Below, piece by piece: positions 18,535 through 31,126 of a DNA stretch of 64,000 bases. Each line of letters opens with the position of its first letter. Position 1 is the first letter of the stretch. The translations under genes and the position numbers were made by a program. Below the pieces are notes generated by a model, which was not told the DNA's origin, ran no database searches, and saw only the letters and a program-made list of their open reading frames with translations. The stretch is from Secundilactobacillus angelensis (GTDB lineage: Bacteria; Bacillota; Bacilli; Lactobacillales; Lactobacillaceae): positions 62,001-126,000 of the forward strand of contig NZ_JAAXLJ010000002.1 of assembly GCF_012641075.1 (NCBI RefSeq), given 5' to 3'.

Positions 18535-19434
18535 CTACTTAGTACTAAACATTTTTAACGGTTTATAGCGATTTTCAACCCGTTGATACAAACACTTGAT
18601 TTGATTTTGATATTTTAACGCAATAATCGGCGCGTCTGTGTTGACTTCATCTGGCAGCAACCAGACACCATTCTTCACCACTGCCCAAATCTCATCTGAG
18701 ATGACGATGGTGGGATATTGGCTCAAAACTCGGTCAATGGGGTAAAGAAAGTCTTCTGAGCCACTGTCGACTTGTTGCCTAAGCGTTGCCAAAGACACCG
18801 TTTCATCCATGGTAAAGCCCCCGCTTTCAATACGCGTTAAGGAAGACATCACTGCTGGCAACCCCAATTCCGTTCCAATTTGGACGGCTAAGGTTCGCAC
18901 GTAAGTTCCTTTAGAGCAAACCACCTCAAAATCAAAGCGCTGAGTACCCGTTTCAACATCAAATTGACTGGCATGGGTGCGCTTAAATGACTTGATTGTC
19001 ACGGTTCGAACCGGACGATCAACAGTTTGACCAGCACGAGCGTACTCATAGAGTTTACGGCCATTGACTTTTACCGCAGAATACATGGGCGGTACCTGCG
19101 ATAATTCACCTTCCATGCCTGCCATGATCGTGTCAATCTTATCATCGACAACCGGCTCATGCATGATCACTCGCTTAACTTCAGCGCCGTCTAAATCTTC
19201 GGTCTCAGTGGCAAATCCTAACGTCACGCTACCACGGTAAACCTTTTTATGGGTCATCAAATAATCAACGACCTTGGTAGCACTGCCCACACAAATTGGC
19301 AGCACACCGTCAACGTTTGGATCCAATGTACCCGAATGACCAACTTTTTTCATATGGAGAATCTGACGTACATGGTTCACACAGTCATGACTCGTCATGC
19401 CGCGCTCTTTATATAGTGGAATAATGCCATCCAT
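18535..19434 (-). CDS. truB: tRNA pseudouridine-55 synthase
   Basis: A 299-residue TruB that makes the universal pseudouridine at position 55 in the T-loop of tRNA. The catalytic Asp is D38 in GHSGTLDPNVDGVLPI; SAVKVNGRKLYEYAR and the CSKGTYVRTLA motif follow. A C-terminal PUA-like segment of about 70 residues is present. It is transcribed from an extended -10 promoter upstream and followed by ribF. Confidence 0.97.
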   Translation of the reverse strand: MDGIIPLYKERGMTSHDCVNHVRQILHMKKVGHSGTLDPNVDGVLPICVGSATKVVDYLMTHKKVYRGSVTLGFATETEDLDGAEVKRVIMHEPVVDDKIDTIMAGMEGELSQVPPMYSAVKVNGRKLYEYARAGQTVDRPVRTVTIKSFKRTHASQFDVETGTQRFDFEVVCSKGTYVRTLAVQIGTELGLPAVMSSLTRIESGGFTMDETVSLATLRQQVDSGSEDFLYPIDRVLSQYPTIVISDEIWAVVKNGVWLLPDEVNTDAPIIALKYQNQIKCLYQRVENRYKPLKMFSTK

Positions 19435-19473
19435 TACGATCGCTCCGTTTCGTATAAACTGTCTAACTTTGCT

Positions 19474-19482
19474 ATTATATCA
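19474..19482 (-). promoter_or_regulatory. Extended -10 promoter of truB-ribF
   Basis: On the minus strand TG, one base, TATAAT (19474-19479), located after the rbfA terminator and about 40 bases before truB. No clear -35 box was found. Confidence 0.5.
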
Positions 19483-19507
19483 CGTGTTACCACGATATCG
19501 ACACCCC

Positions 19508-19545
19508 AAAAAGCCGTCTGCAGAAATTTCTGCAGACGGCTTTTT
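19508..19545 (-). terminator. Terminator of the rimP-rbfA operon
   Basis: A perfect stem AAAAAGCCGTCTGCAG with its complement around a short AT loop, with T runs on both sides. It starts a few bases after the rbfA stop and separates the operon from truB-ribF. Confidence 0.9.
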
Positions 19546-19550
19546 TAAAC

Positions 19551-19910
19551 TTACAGATTAGAATCATCACGATGAAGCTTATTTAGCAACTCATCGATAT
19601 GACTTCCATATTGGACGGATTCATCACGTACAAATGTCAGTTCTGGCACCTTGAAAATATTCAAGCGAGAACCTAACTCACTACGGATCAACCCGGTTGC
19701 TTTTGTTAATCCCTGAGCGGTCTTTTCACCATCAGATGCCTTATCAGACAAGATACTGTAATAAATCGTTGCTTGTTGATAATCACCCGTAACTTCAACA
19801 CCCGTCACGGTAACATCTTGTACTCGTGGATCACGAACGCGTTTCAGCAAGATGTCGTTAACTTCTCGCTGGATTTCTTGTTCAAGCCGTCCTTGACGAT
19901 AATGTGCCAT
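19551..19910 (-). CDS. rbfA: 30S ribosome-binding factor A
   Basis: A 119-residue KH-fold assembly factor needed for late 16S rRNA maturation and cold adaptation. Recognisable are the N-terminal [23 protein letters not shown] and the [18 protein letters not shown] strand. It follows infB by 23 bases as last gene of the rimP-nusA-rnpM-ylxQ-infB-rbfA operon and ends at a strong terminator. Confidence 0.95.
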   Translation of the reverse strand: MAHYRQGRLEQEIQREVNDILLKRVRDPRVQDVTVTGVEVTGDYQQATIYYSILSDKASDGEKTAQGLTKATGLIRSELGSRLNIFKVPELTFVRDESVQYGSHIDELLNKLHRDDSNL

Positions 19911-19933
19911 CTATCTAACACCTCGTTAGCTCT

Positions 19934-22450
19934 TTATTCTATTGGAACTTCCTTCATGATGTAAGCCTCGATCACATCACCGACTTTGACATCGTTGTAG
20001 TTCTCAATGGTCAATCCTAATTCGTGACCTTGCTTAACATCATTAACGTCATCTTTAAAGCGTTTCAAACTGCCTAATTTGCCTTCATAAACAACGACTG
20101 AATCACGAAGTAAACGAACATCACTGGTACTGGAAATGTGACCTTCAGTCACCATTCCACCAGCAATGGTACCAATCTTAGAAGCTTTGAAGATCTCACG
20201 AACTTCAACTTCACCGATCACTTCTTCTTTATAAGTTGGTTCAAGCTTACCCTTCATAGCGTGTTCAATCTCATCGATAGCATTGTAAATGACCCGGTGC
20301 AAACGAATGTCCACGTTATCTTGATCAGCTTGGGCTTTCGCTTGCGGTGTCGGCCGAACGTTAAACCCGATGATGATGGCGTTACTTGCTTCTGCCAGTG
20401 TAACATCACTTTCATTAATGGCACCAACGGCCGTATGAATGATGTTAACCCGAACGCCTTCAACTTCGATCTTCTTCAATGAGTTAGCCAGTGCTTCAAC
20501 AGAACCTTGAACGTCAGCCTTGATGATCACATCTACTTCCTTCATTTCCCCTTCTTTCATTGTATCAAAGAGGTTATCCAGAGTAACTGTGTTCTTGGTA
20601 CGACGTTCTTCCATTAAAGCATTCTTGGCCCGTTCCTCACCAGCAGCACGCGCGGTCTTCTCGTCATCAAAGACGACGAACCGGTCGCCGGCTTCAGGGA
20701 CATCGTTTAAACCAGTGATTTCAACTGGTGTCGATGGCAAGGCCTTTTTGATTTCCTTGCCATGTTCGTTTTCCATTGTCCGAACCCGACCAAAGGTATT
20801 ACCAACAACGATTGGATCACCAACGTGCATTGTCCCTTGCTGAATCAGTAAAGTGGCAACGGAACCCTTACCTTGATCCAACTTAGCTTCAATAACGGAA
20901 CCAGCAGCGTGTTGTTGTGGGTTAGCCTTTAATTCCATCACTTCGGACTGTAACAGGATCATGTCCAATAAGTCATCAATGTTCTTACCAAACTTAGCTG
21001 AGATTTGAACAAAAATGGTATCGCCGCCCCAGTCTTCAGGAATCAGACCATATTCGGTCAGTTGTTCCATGACGTGGTTCGGGTTAGCACCTGGCTTATC
21101 AATCTTGTTAACTGCCACAATAATTGGTGTTTTAGCTGCTTGAGCATGGTGAATAGCTTCAATGGTTTGAGGCATAACCCCATCATCAGCTGCAACCACT
21201 AAGATGGTGATATCAGTGATATCAGCACCACGCGCCCGCATTTCAGTAAAGGCCGCATGTCCTGGAGTATCCAAGAAAGTAATGGTCTTGCCTTGATGTT
21301 TTACTTGGTAAGCACCGATTGCTTGAGTAATCCCACCAGCTTCACCAGCAGTAATATGCGAATGGCGTAAGTGGTCAAGTAAAGTGGTCTTACCATGGTC
21401 AACGTGTCCCATGATAGTCACAACTGGAGGCCGTGATTCAAGGTGATCCGTATTGTTGGCTTCCTCTTCAAAAGTCTTATCGATATCAGCAACATCGACT
21501 TCAACCTTTTCTTGAGCCTCGATACCATAATCAGCAGCTAAGATTTCGATGGTGTCCTTATCCAATGACTGGTTTTGGTTGGCCATTACACCAAGCATGA
21601 ATAACTTCTTGACGATTTCTGATGGTTCACGGTGAAGAATTTTACCAAGGTCTTGGGCGTTCATCCCAACTTGATAAATCAACGTATCTGGCAAAGCCTT
21701 ATTCTTACGTTCAGGCGTTCCCTTTTGATGATTGGTTTCTTTGATCCGTTGGTTCTTCTTACTGTACTTCTTAGTGAAGTTGTTGCGACGCCGGTTATTA
21801 TTCCGGTTATTACGGCTGTTTCGACCGTTACCACTATTCAAGCTACCACCGAAACGACCCGATCCACCGCGGTTGGAATTGTTGTTATTGCCTTGTGAAC
21901 GATTACTATTTTGGCTACGGTTGTTCGACTGGGAACGATTATTGTTGCTTGATTGTGAACGGTTATTTGAGTTATTAGACTGTCCACGATTGCTCGACTG
22001 ACTGTGGTTAGCCGATTGGTTACGGTTGTTCGACTGACTGCGATTAGTCGACTGATTATGCGTCGTTGACTGGCTGCGGTTAGCTGTCGAATGAGCCTGA
22101 CCACTTGAATGGTTCCCATTACTAGTCGATTGTGACCGTGGATGTGCACTGTTAGTTTGGTTATTACGACTGTGTGTCGCCTGACCGTTACTGGTGTTTT
22201 GATGCTGATCACGGTTCTGAGCTGGTTTAGCAGGTTGCGCTTTTGGAGCTGACTTAGTCTGACTCGTCGAGCTCTTACTTGGCGCCTTACCCTTACTTGA
22301 GAAACTTTCTCGCAGTTGTCGTTCCTCGTTACTGCCTAATGATGACATATGATTTTTTACGTCGAAGCCTTTTTCTTGAGCTTTATCAAGAATAGCCTTA
22401 CTTGAGACGTTGAGTTCTTTAGCTAATTCATAAATTCGCTTTTTGCCCAT
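19934..22450 (-). CDS. infB: Translation initiation factor IF-2
   Basis: An 838-residue IF-2. It binds fMet-tRNA and promotes subunit joining. The N-terminal IF2N helix ([19 protein letters not shown]) is followed by an unusual low-complexity region (about residues 55-235) made mostly of Asn, Ser, Gln and Arg, with repeated NRSQS-type units. A second IF2N motif precedes the G domain, which starts near residue 346 with [13 protein letters not shown], then DTPGHAAF and NKIDKPG. Domains II to IV end with [11 protein letters not shown]. It lies between ylxQ and rbfA. The repeat region is the only oddity; the core is canonical. Confidence 0.97.
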   Translation of the reverse strand: MGKKRIYELAKELNVSSKAILDKAQEKGFDVKNHMSSLGSNEERQLRESFSSKGKAPSKSSTSQTKSAPKAQPAKPAQNRDQHQNTSNGQATHSRNNQTNSAHPRSQSTSNGNHSSGQAHSTANRSQSTTHNQSTNRSQSNNRNQSANHSQSSNRGQSNNSNNRSQSSNNNRSQSNNRSQNSNRSQGNNNNSNRGGSGRFGGSLNSGNGRNSRNNRNNNRRRNNFTKKYSKKNQRIKETNHQKGTPERKNKALPDTLIYQVGMNAQDLGKILHREPSEIVKKLFMLGVMANQNQSLDKDTIEILAADYGIEAQEKVEVDVADIDKTFEEEANNTDHLESRPPVVTIMGHVDHGKTTLLDHLRHSHITAGEAGGITQAIGAYQVKHQGKTITFLDTPGHAAFTEMRARGADITDITILVVAADDGVMPQTIEAIHHAQAAKTPIIVAVNKIDKPGANPNHVMEQLTEYGLIPEDWGGDTIFVQISAKFGKNIDDLLDMILLQSEVMELKANPQQHAAGSVIEAKLDQGKGSVATLLIQQGTMHVGDPIVVGNTFGRVRTMENEHGKEIKKALPSTPVEITGLNDVPEAGDRFVVFDDEKTARAAGEERAKNALMEERRTKNTVTLDNLFDTMKEGEMKEVDVIIKADVQGSVEALANSLKKIEVEGVRVNIIHTAVGAINESDVTLAEASNAIIIGFNVRPTPQAKAQADQDNVDIRLHRVIYNAIDEIEHAMKGKLEPTYKEEVIGEVEVREIFKASKIGTIAGGMVTEGHISSTSDVRLLRDSVVVYEGKLGSLKRFKDDVNDVKQGHELGLTIENYNDVKVGDVIEAYIMKEVPIE

Positions 22451-22454
22451 ATCT

Positions 22455-22769
22455 TCACTCTCCTTTGGTATTAACTAGTTCATTTAATTTCCTAGCAAAT
22501 CCAGGATCCTTTACGCCGTAAGCTGACCGATTCATACCAGTCGCTTGGCTTAGTTGTTCCTTTGTAAATGCGGTAATTAAGTCAACGTGGTAAAACGTGG
22601 CCTTATCACTTAACTTTTTCATGCTGCTGGGACCAGCGTCACTGGCTAAAATCACCAGTGAAATACTCTGATTCCGAATCGCTTTTAAAACAAATCCTTC
22701 TCCTGTCACTAACTGATTAGCCCGGCGAACGAGTCCTAAAAGCTGTAGAAAAGGGTTAGGCTTTTCCAT
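22455..22769 (-). CDS. ylxQ: YlxQ-type L7Ae-like RNA-binding protein
   Basis: A 104-residue protein of the L7Ae/L30e family, which binds kink-turn RNA. It has [22 protein letters not shown] near the N-terminus and [17 protein letters not shown] in the RNA-binding face. The start is the ATG at 22767-22769, which overlaps the end of rnpM by 14 bases; the longer frame to 22901 lies wholly within rnpM. It sits 4 bases before infB in the nusA operon, the conserved Firmicutes position. Confidence 0.9.
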   Translation of the reverse strand: MEKPNPFLQLLGLVRRANQLVTGEGFVLKAIRNQSISLVILASDAGPSSMKKLSDKATFYHVDLITAFTKEQLSQATGMNRSAYGVKDPGFARKLNELVNTKGE

Positions 22770-23058
22770 TTTTAAATAATTCACGACGAGCTTGTTGATG
22801 GTCCACGTATGCCACCAAATCATCGTAAAATTGAGAATCGACTTTGGTTTCAAAGACCTTATCGAAAGTTCGTTCCTTTTGAGCCCGTTTAGCAATTTCA
22901 ACGTTCAGTGAAATGTAGGCACCACGGCCTGATTTCTTTCCCGTTGGATCAACCGACACGTTATTATCCTTATCACGAACGATGCGGACCAAGTCTTTTT
23001 TCGGCGCCATTTCACCGGTCACAATGTCTTTTCTCATTGGTACCTTACGTTTCTTCAT
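22756..23058 (-). CDS. rnpM: YlxR/RnpM family RNA-binding protein (DUF448)
   Basis: A 100-residue basic protein of the YlxR family. Typical features are KVPMRKDIVTGEMAPKKDLVRIVR and SGRGAYISLN. In Bacillus the family member has been described as a modulator of RNase P, hence the newer name RnpM; that role is family knowledge. GGAGG precedes the ATG. It overlaps the start of ylxQ, which implies translational coupling. Confidence 0.9.
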   Translation of the reverse strand: MKKRKVPMRKDIVTGEMAPKKDLVRIVRDKDNNVSVDPTGKKSGRGAYISLNVEIAKRAQKERTFDKVFETKVDSQFYDDLVAYVDHQQARRELFKNGKA

Positions 23059-23072
23059 GTACGCTTACCTCC

Positions 23073-24266
23073 TTAGTCTTCAGTACCGTCATCCTCAGAA
23101 GTTTCTGGGGCATCTTGGGCTTCTGAATCTGCGGCTGAATCAGCATCTTCAATAGGTGCATCAACTGGTTCACTGGATTCTTCCGCTTGCGGTTCTTCAC
23201 TATCATCGCTGTCAGTCGTGTTAAAAATCGTCTCAGCCTCAGTTTCAGACTTAATATCGATCTTATAACCCGTTAACTTAGCAGCTAACCGTGCGTTTTG
23301 ACCACGCTTACCGATTGCCAGTGATAACTGATAATCTGGCACAATAACGGTACATGCCCGCTCATTGTTTTCATCAAAAACGACGTCGATCACTTCAGCT
23401 GGGTTCAAAGCGTTCGCAATAAACTTAGCTTCGTCATCCGTCCATTCAACAATGTCCATGTTCTCGCCATCAAGTTCTGACACAATGGACTGAACCCGTT
23501 GTCCACGGGGGCCAACTGAGGTCCCAACTGGATCAACATCTGGATTATTTGAACGAACAGCCACTTTAGCTCGGTCACCCGCTTCACGAGCAATCGACAT
23601 GATTTCAACGGTGCCATCGTAGATTTCCGGAATTTCTTCTTCAAATAACCGTTTAAGCAGGCCTGAATCAGTTCGACTGACGAACACTTGGGGTCCCTTA
23701 GCGGCATTCTCAACTCTGGTCACATACACTTTAATCCGGTCGTGCATCCGGTATGTTTCGTTAGGCATCTGATCCTGACGACTCATTACGGCTTCAACGT
23801 TACCTAGATTAACGTAAACAAACCGGTTATCCTGACGTTCAACTTCACCAGTAATAATTTCGTTTTCATACTGGCTATATTGATCAAAGATCAGTGACCG
23901 TTCTGCTTCACGAACCCGTTGCATAATGACCTGTTTAGCTGTTTGGGCAGCAATTCGGCCGAAGTTTTTGGGGGTGACTTCAAACTTGATGTCATCGCCT
24001 AGTTCATAACCGCGACTAACTTGCAGTGCGTCATCCAGACTAACTTCCAAACGGGAGTCATAGACTTGGTCGACAATCTTTTTAACCGCGAAAACGTGCA
24101 CGTCACCCTTTTTTTCGTCGAAATTAACTTCAACGTTTTGTGCTTGACCATAGTTCCGCTTGTATGCAGAAGTCAATGCGGCTTCAAGCGCATCGATCAC
24201 GATTTCCTTTTTGATACCCTTTTCTTTTTCCAGTGTATCAAGAGCACCTAATAGTTCTTTACTCAT
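23073..24266 (-). CDS. nusA: Transcription termination/antitermination factor NusA
   Basis: A 397-residue NusA. The N-terminal RNA-polymerase-binding domain, an S1 domain (near ITGEVERQDNRFVYVNLG), and two KH domains (VGPRGQRVQSIV and LAIGKRGQNARLAAKLTG) are present. It ends with an about 45-residue acidic tail rich in Glu, Asp, Ser and Ala and lacks the C-terminal repeats of proteobacterial NusA. It modulates pausing and intrinsic termination. AAGGAG lies before the ATG. It is second in the operon whose leader contains a terminator-like hairpin, so autoregulation through NusA is plausible. Confidence 0.97.
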   Translation of the reverse strand: MSKELLGALDTLEKEKGIKKEIVIDALEAALTSAYKRNYGQAQNVEVNFDEKKGDVHVFAVKKIVDQVYDSRLEVSLDDALQVSRGYELGDDIKFEVTPKNFGRIAAQTAKQVIMQRVREAERSLIFDQYSQYENEIITGEVERQDNRFVYVNLGNVEAVMSRQDQMPNETYRMHDRIKVYVTRVENAAKGPQVFVSRTDSGLLKRLFEEEIPEIYDGTVEIMSIAREAGDRAKVAVRSNNPDVDPVGTSVGPRGQRVQSIVSELDGENMDIVEWTDDEAKFIANALNPAEVIDVVFDENNERACTVIVPDYQLSLAIGKRGQNARLAAKLTGYKIDIKSETEAETIFNTTDSDDSEEPQAEESSEPVDAPIEDADSAADSEAQDAPETSEDDGTED

Positions 24267-24288
24267 TACGTATAGTCTCCTTTAGCTG

Positions 24289-24762
24289 TTAAAACTTAAT
24301 TGCTAATCTTGCTTTGGCAACGTTTGTTCTTGGTATGACCAAATCTTTCATGCGACCCTTTAGGTTGATTTTCAAACCTAACTCATCGTCATTAACCGAG
24401 GTCAACGTGCCTTCGAATGCTTTTTCACCGTTCATTTTCTGATAAAGAGAAACGTGAATGTAATGGTCGACCGCCCGTTCATAGTCAGCTTCTTTTTTCA
24501 ACGGCCGTTCAGCACCCGGTGAGGACACTTCCAAGAAATATGCTTGGGGAATTGGATCGGGATCGATATTATCCAGTTTTTCGCTTAACTCATCGCTCAC
24601 TAATGCGCATTCATCAATCGTAATGCCACCAGGTTTGTCGATGTAAAGCCGTAAATACCAACTTTTACCCTCGCGAACAAACTCAACGTCCACCAGTTCA
24701 AAATGATGAGCATCCACAATCGGTTTCGCTAGAGCCGAAACAATGTCTACGACGTTATCCAA
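24289..24762 (-). CDS. rimP: Ribosome maturation factor RimP
   Basis: A 157-residue RimP, needed for 30S assembly. Features are [20 protein letters not shown] and [20 protein letters not shown]. The start is a TTG at 24760-24762 with GGAGG 7 bases before it; a frame extending to 24816 contains the hairpin and the ribosome binding site, so it is not used. It is the first gene of the nusA-infB operon and lies about 75 bases after the predicted promoter. Confidence 0.93.
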   Translation of the reverse strand: MDNVVDIVSALAKPIVDAHHFELVDVEFVREGKSWYLRLYIDKPGGITIDECALVSDELSEKLDNIDPDPIPQAYFLEVSSPGAERPLKKEADYERAVDHYIHVSLYQKMNGEKAFEGTLTSVNDDELGLKINLKGRMKDLVIPRTNVAKARLAIKF

Positions 24763-24796
24763 TCTTTTACCTCCAATACCATTTTTCCAATAAAAA

Positions 24797-24818
24797 GAGC
24801 GAGCATCGCTGCTCACTC
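24797..24818 (-). terminator. Terminator-like hairpin in the leader of rimP-nusA-infB
   Basis: GAGTGAGCA pairs with TGCTCGCTC around a GCGA tetraloop, followed on the minus strand by five T. It lies after the polC stop but also about 18 bases downstream of the predicted rimP transcription start. It can therefore work both as the polC terminator and as an attenuator of the nusA operon. Confidence 0.75.
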
Positions 24819-24842
24819 CTTTCCGAAATATCTACAAAATGT

Positions 24843-24871
24843 ATGATAGCACAAAGTCAATACAATAGCAA
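24843..24871 (-). promoter_or_regulatory. Promoter of the rimP-nusA-infB operon
   Basis: TTGCTA at 24866-24871 (minus strand), exactly 17 bases, TATCAT at 24843-24848, preceded by TG as an extended -10. It lies between polC and the leader hairpin. Confidence 0.7.
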
Positions 24872-24911
24872 ACTTGAAAGCCCGTTGCAGTGCTGGCTCA
24901 GCATCATTTTA

Positions 24912-27900
24912 CTACATCATATCAAATAGGCTCAGTTGATTTTCGTCCGGTAAACCATCAAGAACACCATTATCAGTCATAAATTCAATCAACGTTTTAG
25001 AAACTTTACCACGTTTAGCCAGATCTTCCTTCGATAGAAACGGCTTGTCTTCACGGGCAGCAACGATTTGTTTGGCCACGTTCAAACCTAGCCCGGGGGC
25101 GGCATCAAATGGTGCAATTAAGGTGTCACCATCAATCAACCATTCACTGGCGGCCGATTTATCGATATCAATCATCTTAAACTTAAAGCCGCGCTCCAGC
25201 ATCTCATTAGCTAATTCTAGGACAGTTAATAAATTCTTGTCCTTCGCTGAGGCATCCATACCTTCATCGTTAATTTCCTTCATTTTGGCTTTCACGGAGT
25301 CCTTGCCACGAGACATCGCAACAACATCGAAATCGTCAGCCCGAACTGAGAAGTAAGCTGAGTAGTACACCAGTGGAAAGTAGACTTTGAAGTAGGCAAC
25401 CCGCAAGGCCATCAAATCATAGGCAGCCGCATGGGCACGGGGGAACATGTACTTGATTTTTAGACAAGAATCAATGTACCAGTCCGGCACCTCAGCTTCC
25501 TTCATCTTCGCTTGCCATTCATCTGGAATCCCACGGCCTTTACGAACGTGTTCCATAATCTGAAAGGCAATTTCAGAATCCATTCCCCAGTTGATTAAGT
25601 CGGTCATGATGTTATCACGACAACCGATAACGTTAGAAATGGTTGCAGTGCCGTTTTTAATTAACTCTTCAGCATTGCCCAACCACACGTCAGTCCCGTG
25701 TGATAATCCGGAAATTTGCAGCAGTTCTGAGTAGTTTTTAGGGTGGGTTTCTTCCAGCATGCCGCGAACAAACCGCGTTCCGAATTCTGGCACACCCAGT
25801 GTCCCAGTCTTGGATTGAATTTGTTCCGGCGTAACATGCAAAGACTCAGTTCCGGAGAACAGCGCCATGACACCGGGATCATCCATCGGAATGGTCTTGG
25901 GATCGATACCACTCAAATCTTGCAGCATCCGAATCATAGTGGGATCATCATGTCCCAGGATATCGATTTTTAAAATGTTGTCATGAATTGAATGGAAATC
26001 AAAGTGGGTGGTCTGCCAGGCGGCATTTTGATCATCTGCTGGGTATTGAATCGGTGTGAAATCATATATATCCATATAATCTGGCACAACGATGATTCCG
26101 GCAGGATGTTGTCCGGTAGTCCGCTTGACGCCAGTGGCACCCTTCGCTAGCCGATCGATCTCAGCGTTTCGGAAATGTTCTTCCTTATCACGTTCATAGG
26201 CTTTTACGTACCCATAAGCCGTCTTGTCAGCGACGGTCCCAATCGTTCCAGCTCGGTAAACATTCTTTTCGCCGAACAGCACTTTGGTATAGTTATGGGC
26301 AATTGGTTGATAGTCCCCGGAGAAGTTTAAATCGATATCGGGAACCTTATTCCCAGTAAAGCCTAAGAAGGTTTCAAACGGAATGTTGTGGCCATCGCCA
26401 ATCATTAACGTCCCGCACTTTGGACAATTCTGTTCCGGTAAATCAAATCCTGAACTGTATTCACCCTTTGTGTAAAACTTTGAATACTGACAATTTGGGC
26501 AACGGTAGTGTGGTGGTAACGGATTAACTTCTGTGATTCCCGTCATAGTCGCCACTAAACTGGAACCGACAGAACCACGGGAACCAACCAAATAACCATC
26601 TTTATTACTTTTTGCCACCAATCGTTGGGCAATCAGATAAATCACGGAGAACCCATTACCGATAATACTCTTCAATTCGCGGTCTAATCGGTGCTGAACC
26701 AGCTCTGGTAACGGATCACCATACCATTCGTGAGCCGTATTCATGGTTCGTTCGCGAATTTCGTCCTCTGCGCCTTCCATCCGTGGCGTGTAAAGTTTAT
26801 CTTTCAACGGGTGCACATCATCAATTTGATCGGCAATGGCATTACTGTTGGTCACCACGATTTCCTTAGCTTTGTCTTCTCCAAGAAAATTGTAATCAGC
26901 CAACAGCTCATCGGTCGTCCGGAAATGCACGTCCGGTAGTTCTTGACGGTTCAGTGGATTTGCGCCACCTTGCGAGTTAATTAAAATCTTTCGGTAAATG
27001 GCATCTTCGGGATTTAAGTAGTGAGTATCACCGGTGACCACCACCGGCTTGTCGAGTTCTTCACCCAGCTTCACCATATTTGTCAGGATCTCTTCGAGGT
27101 TTTTACGGTTTTGAATCAACCCAGAATCAATCAGTGGCTTATAAGCTGCCAATGGCTGAACTTCAAGGTAGTCATAGAACTTGGCCTTACTGCGAGCCTC
27201 AACATACCCCTTTTGCATCATGGCGGTAAAGACTTCACCAGAATCACAGGCCGAGCCAATCATCAAACCCTCTCGCAGTGCCTCAATTCGGCTTCTTGGC
27301 ATTCGTGGAACCCGGTAAAAGTAATCCACGTTTGACTCCGACACTAACTTGAACAGATTCTTCAAACCCGTTTGTGTTTGAGCCAGAATAATCGCGTGAG
27401 ATGGCCGAGCATGTTTATAGGCATCGTTTTCGCTCATATGATCATTTAACTGATCATGAAACTGGATATCATAACGATCTTCGGCATCCTTTAAGAAGAG
27501 GTAGTTCAAATGTCCCGTGGATTCAGCATCGTAAATTGCCCGGTGATGATGTTCCAGAGAAACGTGAAACTTCTTAGCCAGTGTATTCAGCCGATACCCT
27601 TTTAGGTTTGGATACAAGAATCGTGCCAGGGTTAAAGTGTCGATGATGGGATTGGTGATTTCGGGTAAATCATGCCGCTGATAACCAGCATTCATGAACC
27701 CAATATCAAACGTGACGTTGTGCCCAACAATGATGGCGTCTCCATAAAATTTTCTGAATAATTCAAAAACTTCTTTTTCAGACTTTGACCCATGAACCAT
27801 TTCGTCGGTAATACTGGTCAAATTAGTGGTTTGGTCGGACAAATGAAACCCAGGGTCAATAAATTCTTCAAACTGATCAATGACTTCTTTACCCTGCATC

Positions 27901-29240
27901 TTAACAGCCGAAAGTTCGATCACGCGATCATAGATGGCGGATAGGCCCGTTGTTTCAGTATCAAAGACAACGTAAGTGGCGTCCTTGAGTGGTCGGTGTT
28001 CATTGTTATAGCCAATTGGCACACCATCGTCAACCAAGTTTGCTTCCACACCGTAAATCATTTTGATTTCACTTGCCGATGCAGCTCTAAAAGCTTCAGG
28101 GAAACCCTGAACCCCAGAGTGATCAGTGATGGCAATCGCTTTATGTCCCCATTTTTTGGCCTGCTTAACGTAATCCGTGATGGAATTAGTGGCATCCATG
28201 GTACTCATATTGGTGTGCAGGTGCAGTTCCACCCGTTTTTCACCCTCTGGCGCTTTATCCTTACGGCCTGGAACGGTTACCTGATTGATATCATAGGCAT
28301 TCAGCACCAGATCACGCATAAAGTTGTCTTCTTGAATGCTACCACGAACCCGAATCCAGTCACCTTCGTTTAGACCTTCAAACTGGGCTTCATCACTCTC
28401 ATCACGAGAAAACTTTTTGACGGCAATTGAAGAGGTATAGTCCGTAATTTCCAAAATCATGAGTTTCCGACCCGAACGCAGGTCACGAATTTCTTTGTTA
28501 AAGACGTAACCCTGCACGATGACTGACTTTTCTTCATCTTCAATTGATGCAAGTTGAACTGGTTCTTCATCAGCCTTAATTTTCCGGCCAATGACGGTTG
28601 GTCCACTAGCAGCTGCCACCCCTTGCTTTTCTCGTTTCTGATTGGCAACTTTAATCGCTGCAACCGCCTTTTGAGCCAGCTCAGCATCCGACTGTGCCTT
28701 CTTCTGTTTAAATTCCTGGATTTTCGCCTGAGATGCTGACTCATCAATCATGGTATGAATCGCAAACTTCGGGAAACCAACTGACTGGTAGCTATCCTCA
28801 ATTGGACCAAGAGCTTGATCCACTAAGAAATTTTTCACGACTTCGTTTTCGGCCATGAAGATGACCCGGTTATCCTCAACTTTTGGGACTTGATCACGGC
28901 AAAGTTCCTGTAACAATGGCGAGGTCACGCCACTGTGCTGAACGACCCAATTCCAATAATCCCCAATCAGCCGATTATCAAGGTCGTTTTGCCCTGTATG
29001 AATTTCGAAATCAACCTTGGCAATTGACTGAAACGCTTTTTCAAGCTGTCCCTGAAACGTAGTAAAAGTTTCAAAAGGCAAGATTGTTGGTAACTCAAAG
29101 TTAAAGTGCCAACGCTTAGACTTTTCGTGTACCGTCAGTTTTTCAAGTGCTGCCCCCTTAAAGAATGGCTGGTCAGCTAAATCTGATAATTGCAGTTGCT
29201 GTAATAATTTTTCAAATAATGCCTGATGATCTAAGGCCAC
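24912..29240 (-). CDS. polC: DNA polymerase III PolC-type alpha subunit
   Basis: A 1442-residue replicative polymerase of Gram-positive PolC type. In order: N-terminal region and OB domain (about 225-320), PHP domain start ([19 protein letters not shown]), an inserted 3'-5' exonuclease with [19 protein letters not shown] near residue 425, the rest of the PHP domain, a Cys-rich zinc-binding segment ([17 protein letters not shown]), and the polymerase core with [12 protein letters not shown] and [15 protein letters not shown]-like palm residues. The start is GTG at 29238-29240, with a GGGGG site 7 bases upstream. It follows proS, from which it is separated by a long hairpin. Confidence 0.97.
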   Translation of the reverse strand: MALDHQALFEKLLQQLQLSDLADQPFFKGAALEKLTVHEKSKRWHFNFELPTILPFETFTTFQGQLEKAFQSIAKVDFEIHTGQNDLDNRLIGDYWNWVVQHSGVTSPLLQELCRDQVPKVEDNRVIFMAENEVVKNFLVDQALGPIEDSYQSVGFPKFAIHTMIDESASQAKIQEFKQKKAQSDAELAQKAVAAIKVANQKREKQGVAAASGPTVIGRKIKADEEPVQLASIEDEEKSVIVQGYVFNKEIRDLRSGRKLMILEITDYTSSIAVKKFSRDESDEAQFEGLNEGDWIRVRGSIQEDNFMRDLVLNAYDINQVTVPGRKDKAPEGEKRVELHLHTNMSTMDATNSITDYVKQAKKWGHKAIAITDHSGVQGFPEAFRAASASEIKMIYGVEANLVDDGVPIGYNNEHRPLKDATYVVFDTETTGLSAIYDRVIELSAVKMQGKEVIDQFEEFIDPGFHLSDQTTNLTSITDEMVHGSKSEKEVFELFRKFYGDAIIVGHNVTFDIGFMNAGYQRHDLPEITNPIIDTLTLARFLYPNLKGYRLNTLAKKFHVSLEHHHRAIYDAESTGHLNYLFLKDAEDRYDIQFHDQLNDHMSENDAYKHARPSHAIILAQTQTGLKNLFKLVSESNVDYFYRVPRMPRSRIEALREGLMIGSACDSGEVFTAMMQKGYVEARSKAKFYDYLEVQPLAAYKPLIDSGLIQNRKNLEEILTNMVKLGEELDKPVVVTGDTHYLNPEDAIYRKILINSQGGANPLNRQELPDVHFRTTDELLADYNFLGEDKAKEIVVTNSNAIADQIDDVHPLKDKLYTPRMEGAEDEIRERTMNTAHEWYGDPLPELVQHRLDRELKSIIGNGFSVIYLIAQRLVAKSNKDGYLVGSRGSVGSSLVATMTGITEVNPLPPHYRCPNCQYSKFYTKGEYSSGFDLPEQNCPKCGTLMIGDGHNIPFETFLGFTGNKVPDIDLNFSGDYQPIAHNYTKVLFGEKNVYRAGTIGTVADKTAYGYVKAYERDKEEHFRNAEIDRLAKGATGVKRTTGQHPAGIIVVPDYMDIYDFTPIQYPADDQNAAWQTTHFDFHSIHDNILKIDILGHDDPTMIRMLQDLSGIDPKTIPMDDPGVMALFSGTESLHVTPEQIQSKTGTLGVPEFGTRFVRGMLEETHPKNYSELLQISGLSHGTDVWLGNAEELIKNGTATISNVIGCRDNIMTDLINWGMDSEIAFQIMEHVRKGRGIPDEWQAKMKEAEVPDWYIDSCLKIKYMFPRAHAAAYDLMALRVAYFKVYFPLVYYSAYFSVRADDFDVVAMSRGKDSVKAKMKEINDEGMDASAKDKNLLTVLELANEMLERGFKFKMIDIDKSAASEWLIDGDTLIAPFDAAPGLGLNVAKQIVAAREDKPFLSKEDLAKRGKVSKTLIEFMTDNGVLDGLPDENQLSLFDMM

Positions 29241-29290
29241 ACCAAACTGCCCCCTTTTTTTATGCTTAATGCCACTATTTTAACGTAAAA

Positions 29291-29334
29291 CGGGCTCGAG
29301 ACAAAACAAAAGTTGTTTTGTTTTCTCGAGCCCG
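29291..29334 (-). terminator. Long hairpin between proS and polC
   Basis: The two arms CGGGCTCGAG and CTCGAGCCCG extend through A/T-rich CAAAACAA and TTGTTTTG to a tiny loop, then a short T run on the minus strand. It is a strong terminator, though polC has no obvious separate promoter after it. Confidence 0.8.
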
Positions 29335-29348
29335 TCCCACACTTAAAT

Positions 29349-31097
<1,749 letters not shown>

Positions 31098-31126
31098 TTA
31101 AACCCCTTTTACCGTTTTAATTTAAC

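Noticed and set aside
21900-22200. Possible CRISPR-like repeats
   Set aside because: The periodic sequence is in-frame low-complexity coding of infB; repeat units are short, imperfect and lack spacers.
21838-22212. Open frames over the low-complexity part of infB
   Set aside because: They are shadows created by the repeated Asn/Ser/Gln/Arg codons in other frames and have no start signals.
27996-28373. Plus-strand open frame within polC
   Set aside because: Antisense shadow of conserved polC coding sequence; no ribosome binding site.
31098-31126. T-box leader of proS
   Set aside because: The gap to rseP is only 29 bases, too short for a T-box.
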